Shown here: positions 7,001 through 12,755 of the stretch, piece by piece | Layout of the letters: each line of letters begins with the position of its first letter | How positions within the stretch are numbered: the stretch's first letter is position 1 | Origin: UBA2421 sp002343075 | Lineage (GTDB): Bacteria; Planctomycetota; Phycisphaerae; Tepidisphaerales; Tepidisphaeraceae | Direction: 5' to 3' | DNA: 12,755 bases | Assembly: GCA_937982565.1 (NCBI GenBank) | Contig: CALJLN010000036.1 | Location: 1 to 12,755, forward strand | Notes under the pieces: generated by a model | What the model was told of the DNA's origin: nothing | The model's database searches: none | What the model saw: only the letters and a program-made list of their open reading frames with translations | Made by a program: the position numbers and the translations under genes

Positions 7001-7892
7001 GCGCAGCGGCACTGGCGCAGACACGATCGACGTCATTACAACCGCCATCCCGCTGGGCATCTTTTCCGGCGATGGGAATGATGCCGTGACAGTTTCGGCC
7101 AGCACCGCTGTTGTGACAGTCGACACCGGTCCCGAAGTTCCGCCGGTGCTGTTTGGACGGCCGGGCGATGCGCTGACCGTCGGCTCGTTTCTTGGGTCCG
7201 CGACGGTTGTAGTCGAGCAAAGTGATGCGGTCGTTGGGCTGTCTGTAGGCACCGCCAGCACGTTGCGCATCATGCCCGGGGCCGTGCTCGCTCGCGAGTT
7301 ACCGCCCGGAGGCGGCTTCTTTGGGTTTAGCGTCGGCACGCTTGACCTCGCTGGTGGGGCGCTGCTGGTTCGCGATGGAAGCAACGGCGGCCCGGACTTC
7401 CGCCCGCTTCTCACAACAGGTCACGCGGGTGGGACCTGGAGCGGCACCGGAGCAGGCGGTTCGGTGTACTCATCGCTGGCCGCCAATTCCCCGATTTCCG
7501 ACGGCGTCGGGTACGGCATTGGCAGTGAAATCGCAGCTACAAACTTGGGCGGGTTCACGATCAATCCCGGCGACACGCTACTGCGCTATACCCTCGACGG
7601 CGACGCAAACCTCGATGCCGCGGTCAACCTCGATGACTTTACGCGACTGGCCGCAGCCTTCGGCTCGGGCAACCGTTGGGTGCAAGGTGACAGCAACTAC
7701 GACTCGGCTGTGAATCTGAACGATTTCACACCGCTGGCCGCCAATTTTGGAACAAGTGCCGGCAACCTCGCCAGGGCTGGTGCTCGGTGGCCGTCACCGC
7801 CATCGGGAAGGTTTGGCGTTCAACCAATCGCCGGCGGACGGGCGTTCCTTGACGATGTGCTTGACTACCCGAGATTGCTCGCGATCGTTTAG
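4074..7892 (+). CDS. LEPR-XLL-type giant surface protein with Gly-Asp repeats and dockerin
   Basis: A 1272-residue protein, probably secreted or on the cell surface. Near the N terminus, after a basic stretch, is MEPRRLL (23-29), a form of the LEPR-XLL motif that marks large exported proteins in Planctomycetes; no classic signal peptide is seen. The bulk is rich in Gly, Asp, Asn, Ser and Thr, with many degenerate calcium-binding-like (RTX-like) turns such as GTAGDDTFI, GNGNDTLTL and GGSGDDAISI, and predicted beta structure. A unit of about 90 residues recurs, marked by V/L/I-G-x-G-x-L near 730, 819 and 910, with looser copies near 105 and 619. Near the C terminus are two dockerin-like calcium loops: D1177, N1179, D1181, N1185, D1188 and D1206, N1208, D1210, N1214, D1217. 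A 45-residue tail without an obvious sorting signal follows. Start chosen by GGAGG at 4061-4065. The biochemical role is unknown; adhesion or structure is an inference. Confidence 0.85.
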   Translation: MITRNQKSSKRRLFRLGKMIEAMEPRRLLAAIINGTAGDDTFIISVGGDNSISLTLNGVPGGVAAPGDGLVEVHGLGGNDSITLLNTGENRFFLFGGLGDDAYIVGNGDLKANILRDVQMIDPAGQGNDTVVVNDLFGGGTSYRTDADSVTIFSLSLPFIALPPMIDPGDGTTILGSNGDDTLDLNSVPGDSFPAKTVFDLGPNDDVVRLGGSQNIVDPGLPSTSSILASGGIDRIIVNDQNPTSPRTDLRFDENGFVGGLRFADFQNLDISAHQLPGGVAQPVTFRGFVSPAPNILITGTASADHVQFGEPAHPITGQNYWGTVSLELAAGNDLVDINFLDAPSSSWTFYDSGLGIGNGPASFFSAGVTNLVMNTTNGPDVFTVQDTPNLWNITLNARGGDDLLRMGTQLDLDDAFDNSFFKFVGGSGTDSVVLDDTQDQLGDLDEYHITDGLITKNDFGSGSSSFDLQIEQVEDLTLQMDHDSNRLFYDLNQYNDVEIFGNNGNDQFFNRESVSTTTDVLATTLCERVIFHGGIGLDELLLNDFAGTGSGAQHVFDAGSYTYRAVPGGAAQTVTFDSFTLLDLTGSNTRADEITISVKPLVADFSVASGGGDDTFIVGGGDLDDSGLMTTGGVTLSAGSGNDNITFDDRLDIDEVGETEVYTLGNLTISKGAASLVYSTFESQTLLVADRVISGQFNSVPVVNINAVSGFLNSTTIVGGLNRGSTVNVGNGSLNNIAGTLNLHNSTSVVLNDSTFATARTYTLTMAGMTSPRPINYINCNAMTLNAGTASDAVSVHGLPANMPLVVNAGNGNDTLTLGGGDISANLASAVTLNGGGGSNELRLNNSADPNLAFQVLTTTTFTDGLMHTFGGMTRIAVDLGPGGSNLAIHSVLLPTTVNGGSGDDAISIGNGSLASGLGTNVTVNGGTGNDSLLLLGQSDGGSRTYSFPALNQFRFGDATTGKVVTFSGLEQATLRSGTGADTIDVITTAIPLGIFSGDGNDAVTVSASTAVVTVDTGPEVPPVLFGRPGDALTVGSFLGSATVVVEQSDAVVGLSVGTASTLRIMPGAVLARELPPGGGFFGFSVGTLDLAGGALLVRDGSNGGPDFRPLLTTGHAGGTWSGTGAGGSVYSSLAANSPISDGVGYGIGSEIAATNLGGFTINPGDTLLRYTLDGDANLDAAVNLDDFTRLAAAFGSGNRWVQGDSNYDSAVNLNDFTPLAANFGTSAGNLARAGARWPSPPSGRFGVQPIAGGRAFLDDVLDYPRLLAIV

Positions 7893-7894
7893 CC

Positions 7895-8455
7895 TCACCG
7901 ATCATTCGGCTGCTTGTATCGCTTGCTCTGTGATATCAGAACTTCAAACTGGGCCAGGTAGCCGCGCGTGATGGCGCGCGTATCTTTGATCAGCACGAGA
8001 TTCTCCGCGTTGCTGCTCTCGGCGGCCTTGGTGAAGTTGAATGAGCCGGTGAAAACGTGCTCGCCGTCGACAATCACGAACTTGTGATGCATCAAGCCCT
8101 TCTGCCAGATGAAGACAGGGACGCGGCTGTTGTTTAGATAGGTTGCGGCACTGTAGCTGGCCTGCGATTGGGCTTTGTCCATGATGACGCGCACGCTGAC
8201 CCGCCGCCGGTGAGCGTCGGCGATGGCTTTGGCGATGTCGGGATGGGTGAGGTGATAGATGGCGATGTCGAGCGAGCGATCTGCGCCGCGGATGGCTTCG
8301 ATAATCGTTTCGGCGCATCCACCGTCCGGGCTAAACCAGACCGCGATGTTCCCTTTCTCCGCCGCCGGCGCAGCCCCGAGAAAACACAGCCCGCCGAGCA
8401 GAACCAAATGAAGCAGCACCACTATGCGAACGGGGATCGAAGCTCTCATCATCAT
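7895..8455 (-). CDS. Secreted single-HKD phospholipase D-like nuclease
   Basis: A 186-residue phospholipase D superfamily protein of the small single-domain type (Nuc-like endonucleases). It carries one HKD motif: H123, K125 and D130 in HHKFVIVDG, then GSFN at 137-140 and an Asn-Glu pair further on. Single-HKD members form the active site as dimers and cut phosphodiester bonds, usually DNA without sequence specificity; lipid or other substrates cannot be excluded. The N terminus is a signal peptide: Arg residues, a hydrophobic run rich in Leu and Val, then a likely cleavage after AAPAA, so it acts outside the cytoplasm. Three ATGs occur in a row at 8455, 8452 and 8449; any may be used and none has a clear ribosome binding site. 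An upstream ATG at 8515 would put 20 polar residues before the signal peptide and is unlikely. The gene converges with the LEPR-XLL gene, two bases away. Confidence 0.85.
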   Translation of the reverse strand: MMMRASIPVRIVVLLHLVLLGGLCFLGAAPAAEKGNIAVWFSPDGGCAETIIEAIRGADRSLDIAIYHLTHPDIAKAIADAHRRRVSVRVIMDKAQSQASYSAATYLNNSRVPVFIWQKGLMHHKFVIVDGEHVFTGSFNFTKAAESSNAENLVLIKDTRAITRGYLAQFEVLISQSKRYKQPNDR

Positions 8456-8741
8456 AATGGTAAGTGAATGGCTTGCGTTCGCACGCGCCGGTGCGGCGGA
8501 AGAGACCACGCGCATTCAGATTCAACGACGCTCACTTCAAGCAAAATCCGGCAAATTCATCGATTCAGGCCAGAATCCGGCCGCCGCGCGCGCCGTTTGT
8601 AGTGTTGGTGAGGGCCAGAGTGGAAGCGGACGTTGCGCAGTTGGAACAGCCCGCAAACGTGGAAAGCGATTGTTCTCCCCGCACAGAAAGTGAATTTGTC
8701 AAATCGGTTTGTTCTGTGCGTTTGTGGTTCATGCTACTGCC
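8456..8741. other. Divergent intergenic region
   Basis: This 286-base gap separates the leftward nuclease gene and the rightward TadG-like gene, so it should hold both promoters. I see no convincing -35/-10 pair, stable hairpin or small gene. The open frame at 8464-8745 has an Arg-rich translation with no family resemblance and looks spurious. Confidence 0.5.
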
Positions 8742-9818
8742 ATGAACAAGCTGCAATCCTATCGGCGGGGCGTTGCCCTGGTTTACGTCTTTTTTGTGAT
8801 GGCAATTCTGATCGTGGTTTCATCCATGGGTGTGGACTACGGTCGGGCGCACCTGGTGAAGACACAGCTTCGTGCCGCTGCCGATGCTTCGGCGCGGGCG
8901 GGAGCTTCATCGCTGTTGCAGGATCCTGACCGGGTCGTGCGATTGACGAAAGAGTTTGCCCTGAAGCAGATTGTAGACGGCTCGCCGCTCACGCTGCTTG
9001 ACAGCGATATCCAAGTCGGCAACTGGGATTCGTCGACCCGCACTTTCACTGTGGTAACGGGTGTTGGCCGGCTCGATGCCAACGCCGTCCGCGTGATGGC
9101 GCAGCGTTCGGCAGCGCGGGGCACCGGCGTGCCGACGATGTGGGCCAGATTTACCCGCAAGGCCAGCTTTGATGTGCACGCAGAGTGCGTCGTAATGAAA
9201 GTGGACCATCTCGCAGTGAATCAGAACGTACAGGCGACCGCCAACCCGTTCCTCTCCGGCATGCCCGCTGGCACCATGGCGAGTCCGAATAATCCGCACA
9301 ACAGCCCCGACTTCGCCGGCACCTCGGCCATGCCCCGTCAATCGCCGGAACTGATCCGGATGCCGCTGGTGGCGAACACGTCGCTGCAGTTTGATGGTAT
9401 CGACGGCGTGATGCGGCACGACCCCAACCTCGCCTTTCACCAGCCCGACGGCCAACTCAACAGTATCGGCTACAACACCAACCGTGCCGAACATGGAATC
9501 TCAGATATTCGTGGTCCGATTAACGCTCTGGTCGGTGTGTTCCTTGACGACAATGCCCCAAACCTCACCCGCGCCCCAAGTTCACTCGACTTTTCGACCG
9601 CCGCCAGCCGCGACTTTAACGAGCTGCGTCCTGCCCTCAAGCAGGTGTTCTTCATCGGCGATGGCTTGAACTCGCAGGGCCTGAAGCAGAACTTCGTGGT
9701 GCCCACCGGTGCCACCCGCCTCTACCTGGCCAGCTGGGACTTCTTTGAATGGAACAACAATGCCGGCTACCGCAACGTACGCATCTCGCGTCCGGGTCGG
9801 TTGGTTACGGTGAAGTGA
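8742..9818 (+). CDS. TadG-like membrane-anchored protein with C-terminal lectin-like domain
   Basis: A 358-residue protein. Residues 1-60 look like the N terminus of TadE/TadG-type Flp pilus proteins: a few basic residues, RRG, one long hydrophobic helix (about 10-30), then GVDYGRAHLVKTQLRAAAD and an Ala-rich helix. A middle part (about 60-165) is the usual TadG beta-rich segment. From about 167 the sequence changes to a beta-sandwich module: ANPFLSGMPAG (167-177), GPINALVGVFLDD (258-270), KQVFFIGDG (300-308), VPTGATRLYLASWD ending at D333, and NNNAG at 338-342. This pattern is familiar from secreted, often PEP-CTERM-tagged proteins and resembles the calcium and sugar site of PA-IL (LecA) lectins. 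I infer a pilus-associated or membrane-anchored binding protein; sugar binding is not shown. ATG at 8742 is preferred over 8709 because the extra 11 residues do not fit the family. A strong hairpin follows the stop. Confidence 0.72.
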   Translation: MNKLQSYRRGVALVYVFFVMAILIVVSSMGVDYGRAHLVKTQLRAAADASARAGASSLLQDPDRVVRLTKEFALKQIVDGSPLTLLDSDIQVGNWDSSTRTFTVVTGVGRLDANAVRVMAQRSAARGTGVPTMWARFTRKASFDVHAECVVMKVDHLAVNQNVQATANPFLSGMPAGTMASPNNPHNSPDFAGTSAMPRQSPELIRMPLVANTSLQFDGIDGVMRHDPNLAFHQPDGQLNSIGYNTNRAEHGISDIRGPINALVGVFLDDNAPNLTRAPSSLDFSTAASRDFNELRPALKQVFFIGDGLNSQGLKQNFVVPTGATRLYLASWDFFEWNNNAGYRNVRISRPGRLVTVK

Positions 9819-9840
9819 TCGCGATTGCAGCTTCATACGA

Positions 9841-9873
9841 AAGAAGCCGGTGAGATGGTCTCACCGGCTTCTT
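9841..9873. terminator. Bidirectional transcription terminator hairpin
   Basis: AAGAAGCCGGTGAGA pairs perfectly with its complement around a TGG loop, a 15-bp stem. The arms end in AAGAA and TTCTT, giving an A-rich foot on one side and a T-rich foot on the other, so it works in both directions. It lies between two convergent stop codons (9818 and 9899), as expected for a shared terminator. Confidence 0.85.
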
Positions 9874-9898
9874 CGTTGGTTGAAATTGTGCGTTGCGT

Positions 9899-10345
9899 TT
9901 ACGAGAGTGAAATCTGGTAGTAGGCCTCGATGGCGCTGATAATCTGCTCGTGCGGGGCGATGACAAACTTCAGTCGCCGGTTCATCGCCTCGGGCAGTTG
10001 CACCGCTGCTTCATCGAAACCGGCTTCACTGGTGGCGATCACGAGGTGGGTATCGGTCGATCGCACCGGGATCGCCGTGCATTTCACTGCCAGCTCGCGG
10101 CTGAGCAGTGCGACCGACTGTGCGTCGATGCCCAGTTCATGCAGGTTGACGTGTTCGATGCTGTCTTTGATCTGCTCGCACCACGCTTTCCAGATGTCTT
10201 GAGCACTGCAAAGCCCCAGCGACATGGCGACATCGCCAAAACGCTTTTGCGTGTGCGATTGTTCGCAAAGAATTTCGTCAATATCATGGTTGCTCAGGTT
10301 GACGTGCCTGCTGAGCAATTGTCCGATTTTTGTGCTTACTACCAC
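9899..10345 (-). CDS. Stand-alone MshEN (GspE N-terminal) domain, predicted c-di-GMP receptor
   Basis: A 148-residue protein made of just the N-terminal domain of type II secretion/type IV pilus ATPases (GspE, PilB, MshE), without any ATPase part. The first half has two 24-residue motifs separated by exactly 5 residues. Motif 1 (6-29) runs from KIGQLL to EILCEQ; motif 2 (35-58) from RFGDVAMSLGL to WKAWCEQ. This length and spacing are those of the c-di-GMP-binding motifs of MshEN domains. Motif 1 has Lys for Arg and lacks the central Gly, so it may bind less well. Residues 65-145 match the alpha/beta half (ELAVKCTAIPVR, HLVIA, then a helix ending AYY). It is likely cytosolic and could be a c-di-GMP-responsive adaptor. 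Start: GTG at 10345, with GGGAG six bases upstream; the frame is open to an ATG at 10393. Divergent from the phosphatase-fold operon, convergent with the TadG-like gene. Confidence 0.78.
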   Translation of the reverse strand: MVVSTKIGQLLSRHVNLSNHDIDEILCEQSHTQKRFGDVAMSLGLCSAQDIWKAWCEQIKDSIEHVNLHELGIDAQSVALLSRELAVKCTAIPVRSTDTHLVIATSEAGFDEAAVQLPEAMNRRLKFVIAPHEQIISAIEAYYQISLS

Positions 10346-10351
10346 GCGAAT

Positions 10352-10356
10352 CTCCC
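10352..10356 (-). promoter_or_regulatory. Ribosome binding site GGGAG for the GTG start at 10345
   Basis: On the minus strand AAAGGGAG ends 6 bases before the GTG codon at 10345. The in-frame ATG at 10393 has no such site, which favours the GTG start and the shorter protein. Confidence 0.6.
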
Positions 10357-10487
10357 TTTCCTGTTGTCGGCCGGCATCGCATCGTCTTGGCATACGAAGG
10401 ATGACACGGCCGACACTTGGATTTACGATTCACCGTCGGCGGTGCCAAATGCGCGAAGACGGTTTTTGAAGAAATGCCGTAAATCTC

Positions 10488-11267
10488 ATGCGAATAGTGA
10501 GTTACAACATTCTCGATGGCGGTGAGGGCCGGGCCGACCCGATCGCCGAGGTGTTATTGGCCCAGCAGGCGGACATTATCGCCGTCGTCGAGTCCGATAA
10601 CTCCGATGTGCTGCATCGGCTCGCGCACCGGCTTAACATGGACCATGTCGTCGCGGCGGGGCGGAAACACGCCGTCGCGCTGTTTTCACGGTGGCAGATC
10701 GGCGACACAGTAAACCTCTCCGACCACCCCACAGGAGGCGGCGAGGAATCGTCTTATCGGTTTCTCCTGGCAGAGGTGCTCGTCGAGCCGACGGGTGTCT
10801 CAATGCCAGTCGGCGTCGTACACCTTCATGCGCGTGCGACGAACCATGACGATCAGGTCCGCCGGCACCAACTCACTGCGGTTCTCTCAAAGCTCGCCAT
10901 CTTTCGCGATAACAACACGCCGCATCTTCTAATGGGCGACTTTAACGCTGATTCGCCGATGCAAAGCGTCATACCCTCCCAGTGCAAGCCCCGCACCGCC
11001 GAGGCATGGACGTTGAATGGAGGAAATCTCCCTCGCGGGGCCATTCAGATGGCGCTGGAGCACGGCTACCTCGATTCGTTACACACCGTCAACCCCGCCG
11101 TGGCGCGCACTTCGGGGTCGTTCACCACGCAGCAACCTGGCCAGCGGGTTGATTACATCTTCACCCACGGCTTTCCCCAAGTGGCGATCAGGAAGGCATG
11201 GATCGAGAACGATCGACTCGCGCAGTATGCCAGTGATCATTATCCCGTCGGCTGCGAGATCGCATGA
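10488..11267 (+). CDS. Endonuclease/exonuclease/phosphatase-fold hydrolase
   Basis: A 259-residue protein of the EEP (DNase I/AP endonuclease/inositol phosphatase) superfamily, about the usual length for a single domain. The motifs appear in order: SYNIL with N7, AVVES with E35 (metal ligand), HLHA with H112, MGDFNADS with D151 and N153, RVDYIF with D222, and SDHYPV with D250 and H251 (catalytic pair). All catalytic positions are filled, so it should be an active magnesium-dependent phosphodiesterase. Whether the substrate is DNA, a phospholipid or another phosphoester cannot be read from the sequence. No signal peptide or membrane segment, so cytosolic. The stop codon overlaps the start of the next gene (ATGA at 11264-11267), which points to one operon and coupled translation. 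The promoter must lie in the short gap shared with the divergent MshEN gene. Confidence 0.87.
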   Translation: MRIVSYNILDGGEGRADPIAEVLLAQQADIIAVVESDNSDVLHRLAHRLNMDHVVAAGRKHAVALFSRWQIGDTVNLSDHPTGGGEESSYRFLLAEVLVEPTGVSMPVGVVHLHARATNHDDQVRRHQLTAVLSKLAIFRDNNTPHLLMGDFNADSPMQSVIPSQCKPRTAEAWTLNGGNLPRGAIQMALEHGYLDSLHTVNPAVARTSGSFTTQQPGQRVDYIFTHGFPQVAIRKAWIENDRLAQYASDHYPVGCEIA

Positions 11268-12184
11268 CGTGGCGCACATATGCTGATCTCATCAAGCGGT
11301 GGCCGGCACTCATTCGCCTTGGCAGCCCGTTCAGTCGCGGGTATGGCCGATTGCGACTGCTCGACATGCTCCACGCCTGCCCGGCTGTGGCACCGGCGAC
11401 GCCCGATCTGTCCGGGTGGGAAAGTCGAGCGCTGTCAGCGGTGTGGATCGGCCATGCAACGGTGCTCATCCGCATCGGGGGCATGACGATTCTGACCGAT
11501 CCCGTCTTCTCAGATCGAATCGGCCTTTGCGGGGGCATCGCGACCATCGGCCCGCGGCGTATGGTCCAGCCGGCGCTGTCGATGCGCCAGTTGCCTAAGA
11601 TCGACCTGATCCTGGTCAGCCACGCACACTTTGATCACCTCGACCGCCCGACATTGCGACAGCTAAGCCGCACGGCACCGGTGATTACCTCGCCAAACAA
11701 TTCCGATCTCATTCGCGATCTCGGTTTTCGACAACTTCGCGAGCTTCACCCCAATAATGCAGTGAGAATCGGTGGAAGCACAATCACCGCGGTGGCAGTT
11801 AAGCACTGGGGACCGCGCATGTTCGTCGATCATCAACGCGGATATGCGGCGTTCGTCATCGAGTCGAAACATCACCGAGTTCTCTTCGGTGGCGATACCG
11901 CAGATGGGCCGCACTTTGATCACCTGCACAATCGGGAGATCGATCTGGCCATGCTCGGAATCGGTGCCTACAACCCCTACGTCGCGGCACACGCCACGCC
12001 GGAGCAGGCATGGGACATGTTTCGGCGAATGAACGCCAGATGGCTTCTGCCGATGCACCACAGCACGTTCAGGCTAAGCCACGAGGAACCCGAGGAACCG
12101 CTGCGACGCCTTCTGGTTGCCGCTGCGGATAGGCCGGAGGCGGTCGTTGTGTCGAAGATCGGCGGTCAGTGGACCGCAGGGTAG
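11264..12184 (+). CDS. Metallo-beta-lactamase-fold hydrolase, NAPE-PLD-like
   Basis: A 306-residue MBL-fold metal-dependent hydrolase. The zinc ligands are visible: H120, H122, D124 and H125 in SHAHFDHLD, H181 in VKHWG, D211 in GGDT, and H265 or H266 in PMHHSTF. The start of the fold reads WIGHATVLIR, GGMTILTDPVF. The HWG and MHHSTF segments are those of the branch that includes N-acylphosphatidylethanolamine phospholipase D (NAPE-PLD) and the UlaG-like lactonases. A phosphodiester substrate, perhaps a lipid, fits best and suits its EEP-fold partner, but this is inference. There is no signal peptide; the basic N terminus (about 1-55) precedes the fold. It overlaps the upstream EEP gene by four bases (ATGA), so it is co-transcribed and probably translationally coupled. 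It ends 16 bases from the convergent DnaJ-type gene, with no terminator visible between them. Confidence 0.87.
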   Translation: MTWRTYADLIKRWPALIRLGSPFSRGYGRLRLLDMLHACPAVAPATPDLSGWESRALSAVWIGHATVLIRIGGMTILTDPVFSDRIGLCGGIATIGPRRMVQPALSMRQLPKIDLILVSHAHFDHLDRPTLRQLSRTAPVITSPNNSDLIRDLGFRQLRELHPNNAVRIGGSTITAVAVKHWGPRMFVDHQRGYAAFVIESKHHRVLFGGDTADGPHFDHLHNREIDLAMLGIGAYNPYVAAHATPEQAWDMFRRMNARWLLPMHHSTFRLSHEEPEEPLRRLLVAAADRPEAVVVSKIGGQWTAG

Positions 12185-12200
12185 GACATACCAGCATCCA

Positions 12201-12755
12201 TCACCAGTTCAAATCAGCCCGCGGGTTAAGGGGACGCTTTTCCTGCAGGCGCTCGATGGCGGCCCGGTCTTCGTCATCCAGTTCCTTGGGAACGACAACC
12301 TTCATCACAACGTGCTGATCGCCTTTCTCGCTGCCGCGCTCGATCCCGCGCGACTTGATGCGCAGTTTCGCGCCGCTGCTTGTGCCCGGCGGGATTGTGA
12401 GCGTCACGGGGCCGTCGAGGGTTGGAACAGTCACCTTTGTTCCCAGGATTGCTTCGTAGAGGCTGATGGGCAGATCGAGCAACACATCAAGCCCCTCGCG
12501 CCGGTAATAGGGGTGCTGCTGGACGGTTACGATGATGAACAGATCGCCGTGATGCCCGTGTGCACTTCGGTCGCCTTTGCCCTTAATGCGCACCCGGCTG
12601 CCCGTGTTCACTCCCGCGGGGATCTTGATTTCGATCGACTCGACCTTCCCGCCGACGCGAATCTGCAGCGGCAGGGTGCGTCCCCGCGCGGCGTCCTCAA
12701 AACTGAGTGTCACGGGATATTCAATGTCATTCCCACGCTGCGGCTCGGCAGGCTG
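12201..12755 (-). CDS. DnaJ/CbpA-type co-chaperone, C-terminal part (5' end outside window)
   Basis: The C-terminal 184 residues of a DnaJ-family co-chaperone; the frame is open to the window edge, so the J domain with its HPD motif lies beyond it. The visible part starts in the linker (RGNDIEYPVTLSFEDAARG) and covers both substrate-binding beta domains: the first has IKIPAGVNTGSRVRIKGKG and the second has LYEAILGTKVTVPTLDG and IPPGTSSGAKLRIKSRG, followed by GDQHVVMKVVVPKEL. There are no CxxCxGxG repeats between the linker and the second domain, so this is a CbpA-like (class B) protein and not classic zinc-finger DnaJ. It would deliver unfolded substrates to a DnaK-type Hsp70. A GTG at 12711-12713 lies inside the conserved domain and is not the start. 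Convergent with the MBL-fold gene. Confidence 0.92.
   Translation of the reverse strand, partial: QPAEPQRGNDIEYPVTLSFEDAARGRTLPLQIRVGGKVESIEIKIPAGVNTGSRVRIKGKGDRSAHGHHGDLFIIVTVQQHPYYRREGLDVLLDLPISLYEAILGTKVTVPTLDGPVTLTIPPGTSSGAKLRIKSRGIERGSEKGDQHVVMKVVVPKELDDEDRAAIERLQEKRPLNPRADLNW

Noticed and set aside
8464..8745. 93-codon frame between the nuclease and TadG-like genes
   Set aside because: Arg-rich composition, no recognisable domain, and it overlaps the real start of the TadG-like gene.
10431..10444. Short hairpin CACCG-TCGG-CGGTG between the MshEN and EEP genes
   Set aside because: Only five base pairs, G+C-rich, and no T tract; it is as likely as not by chance in this base composition.
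12711..12713. GTG as start of the DnaJ-type gene
   Set aside because: The frame upstream to 12755 reads RGNDIEYP, a conserved part of the linker and first beta domain, so the gene continues beyond the window.

Overview
The window looks like a piece of a Planctomycetota chromosome, most likely class Phycisphaerae. The reasons are a 'MEPRRLL' (LEPR-XLL type) N-terminal motif and a dockerin pair on a giant surface protein, an ECF-like sigma factor divergent from a membrane Ser/Thr kinase with TPR repeats (a hallmark pairing of the phylum), high G+C, and weak or absent Shine-Dalgarno sites at most starts. The assignment rests on gene types only; there is no rRNA or other phylogenetic marker here. 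I see no tRNA, rRNA, CRISPR array, transposase or phage gene.

Layout: positions 1-352 are non-coding and rich in repeats: four copies of the palindrome TGTTCCGCGCGGAACA, two heptanucleotide arrays in opposite orientation, a TTTGGGA array and a C-rich/G-rich hairpin. Then come an ECF sigma factor (353-967, -) and, divergently, a transmembrane Ser/Thr kinase with C-terminal TPRs (1237-3894, +). Next is a 1272-residue secreted or surface protein with degenerate Gly-Asp repeats and a C-terminal dockerin (4074-7892, +). It meets, two bases away, a convergent secreted single-HKD phospholipase D-like nuclease (7895-8455, -). A TadG-like membrane-anchored protein carrying a C-terminal lectin-like beta-sandwich follows (8742-9818, +), then a strong bidirectional hairpin (9841-9873), and a stand-alone MshEN/GspE-N domain predicted to bind c-di-GMP (9899-10345, -). 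Divergent from it is a two-gene operon with overlapping stop and start: an endonuclease/exonuclease/phosphatase-fold enzyme and a NAPE-PLD-like metallo-beta-lactamase-fold hydrolase (10488-12184, +). The window ends inside a DnaJ/CbpA-type co-chaperone (12201-12755, -, 5' end missing).

How the parts may fit: the sigma/kinase pair is a plausible signalling module. The LEPR-XLL protein, the TadG-lectin fusion and the secreted nuclease all point to the cell surface, and the MshEN protein suggests c-di-GMP control nearby. None of these links is proven by the sequence. The items most worth a second look are the stand-alone MshEN protein, the TadG-lectin fusion and the palindrome/heptamer composite at the left edge.
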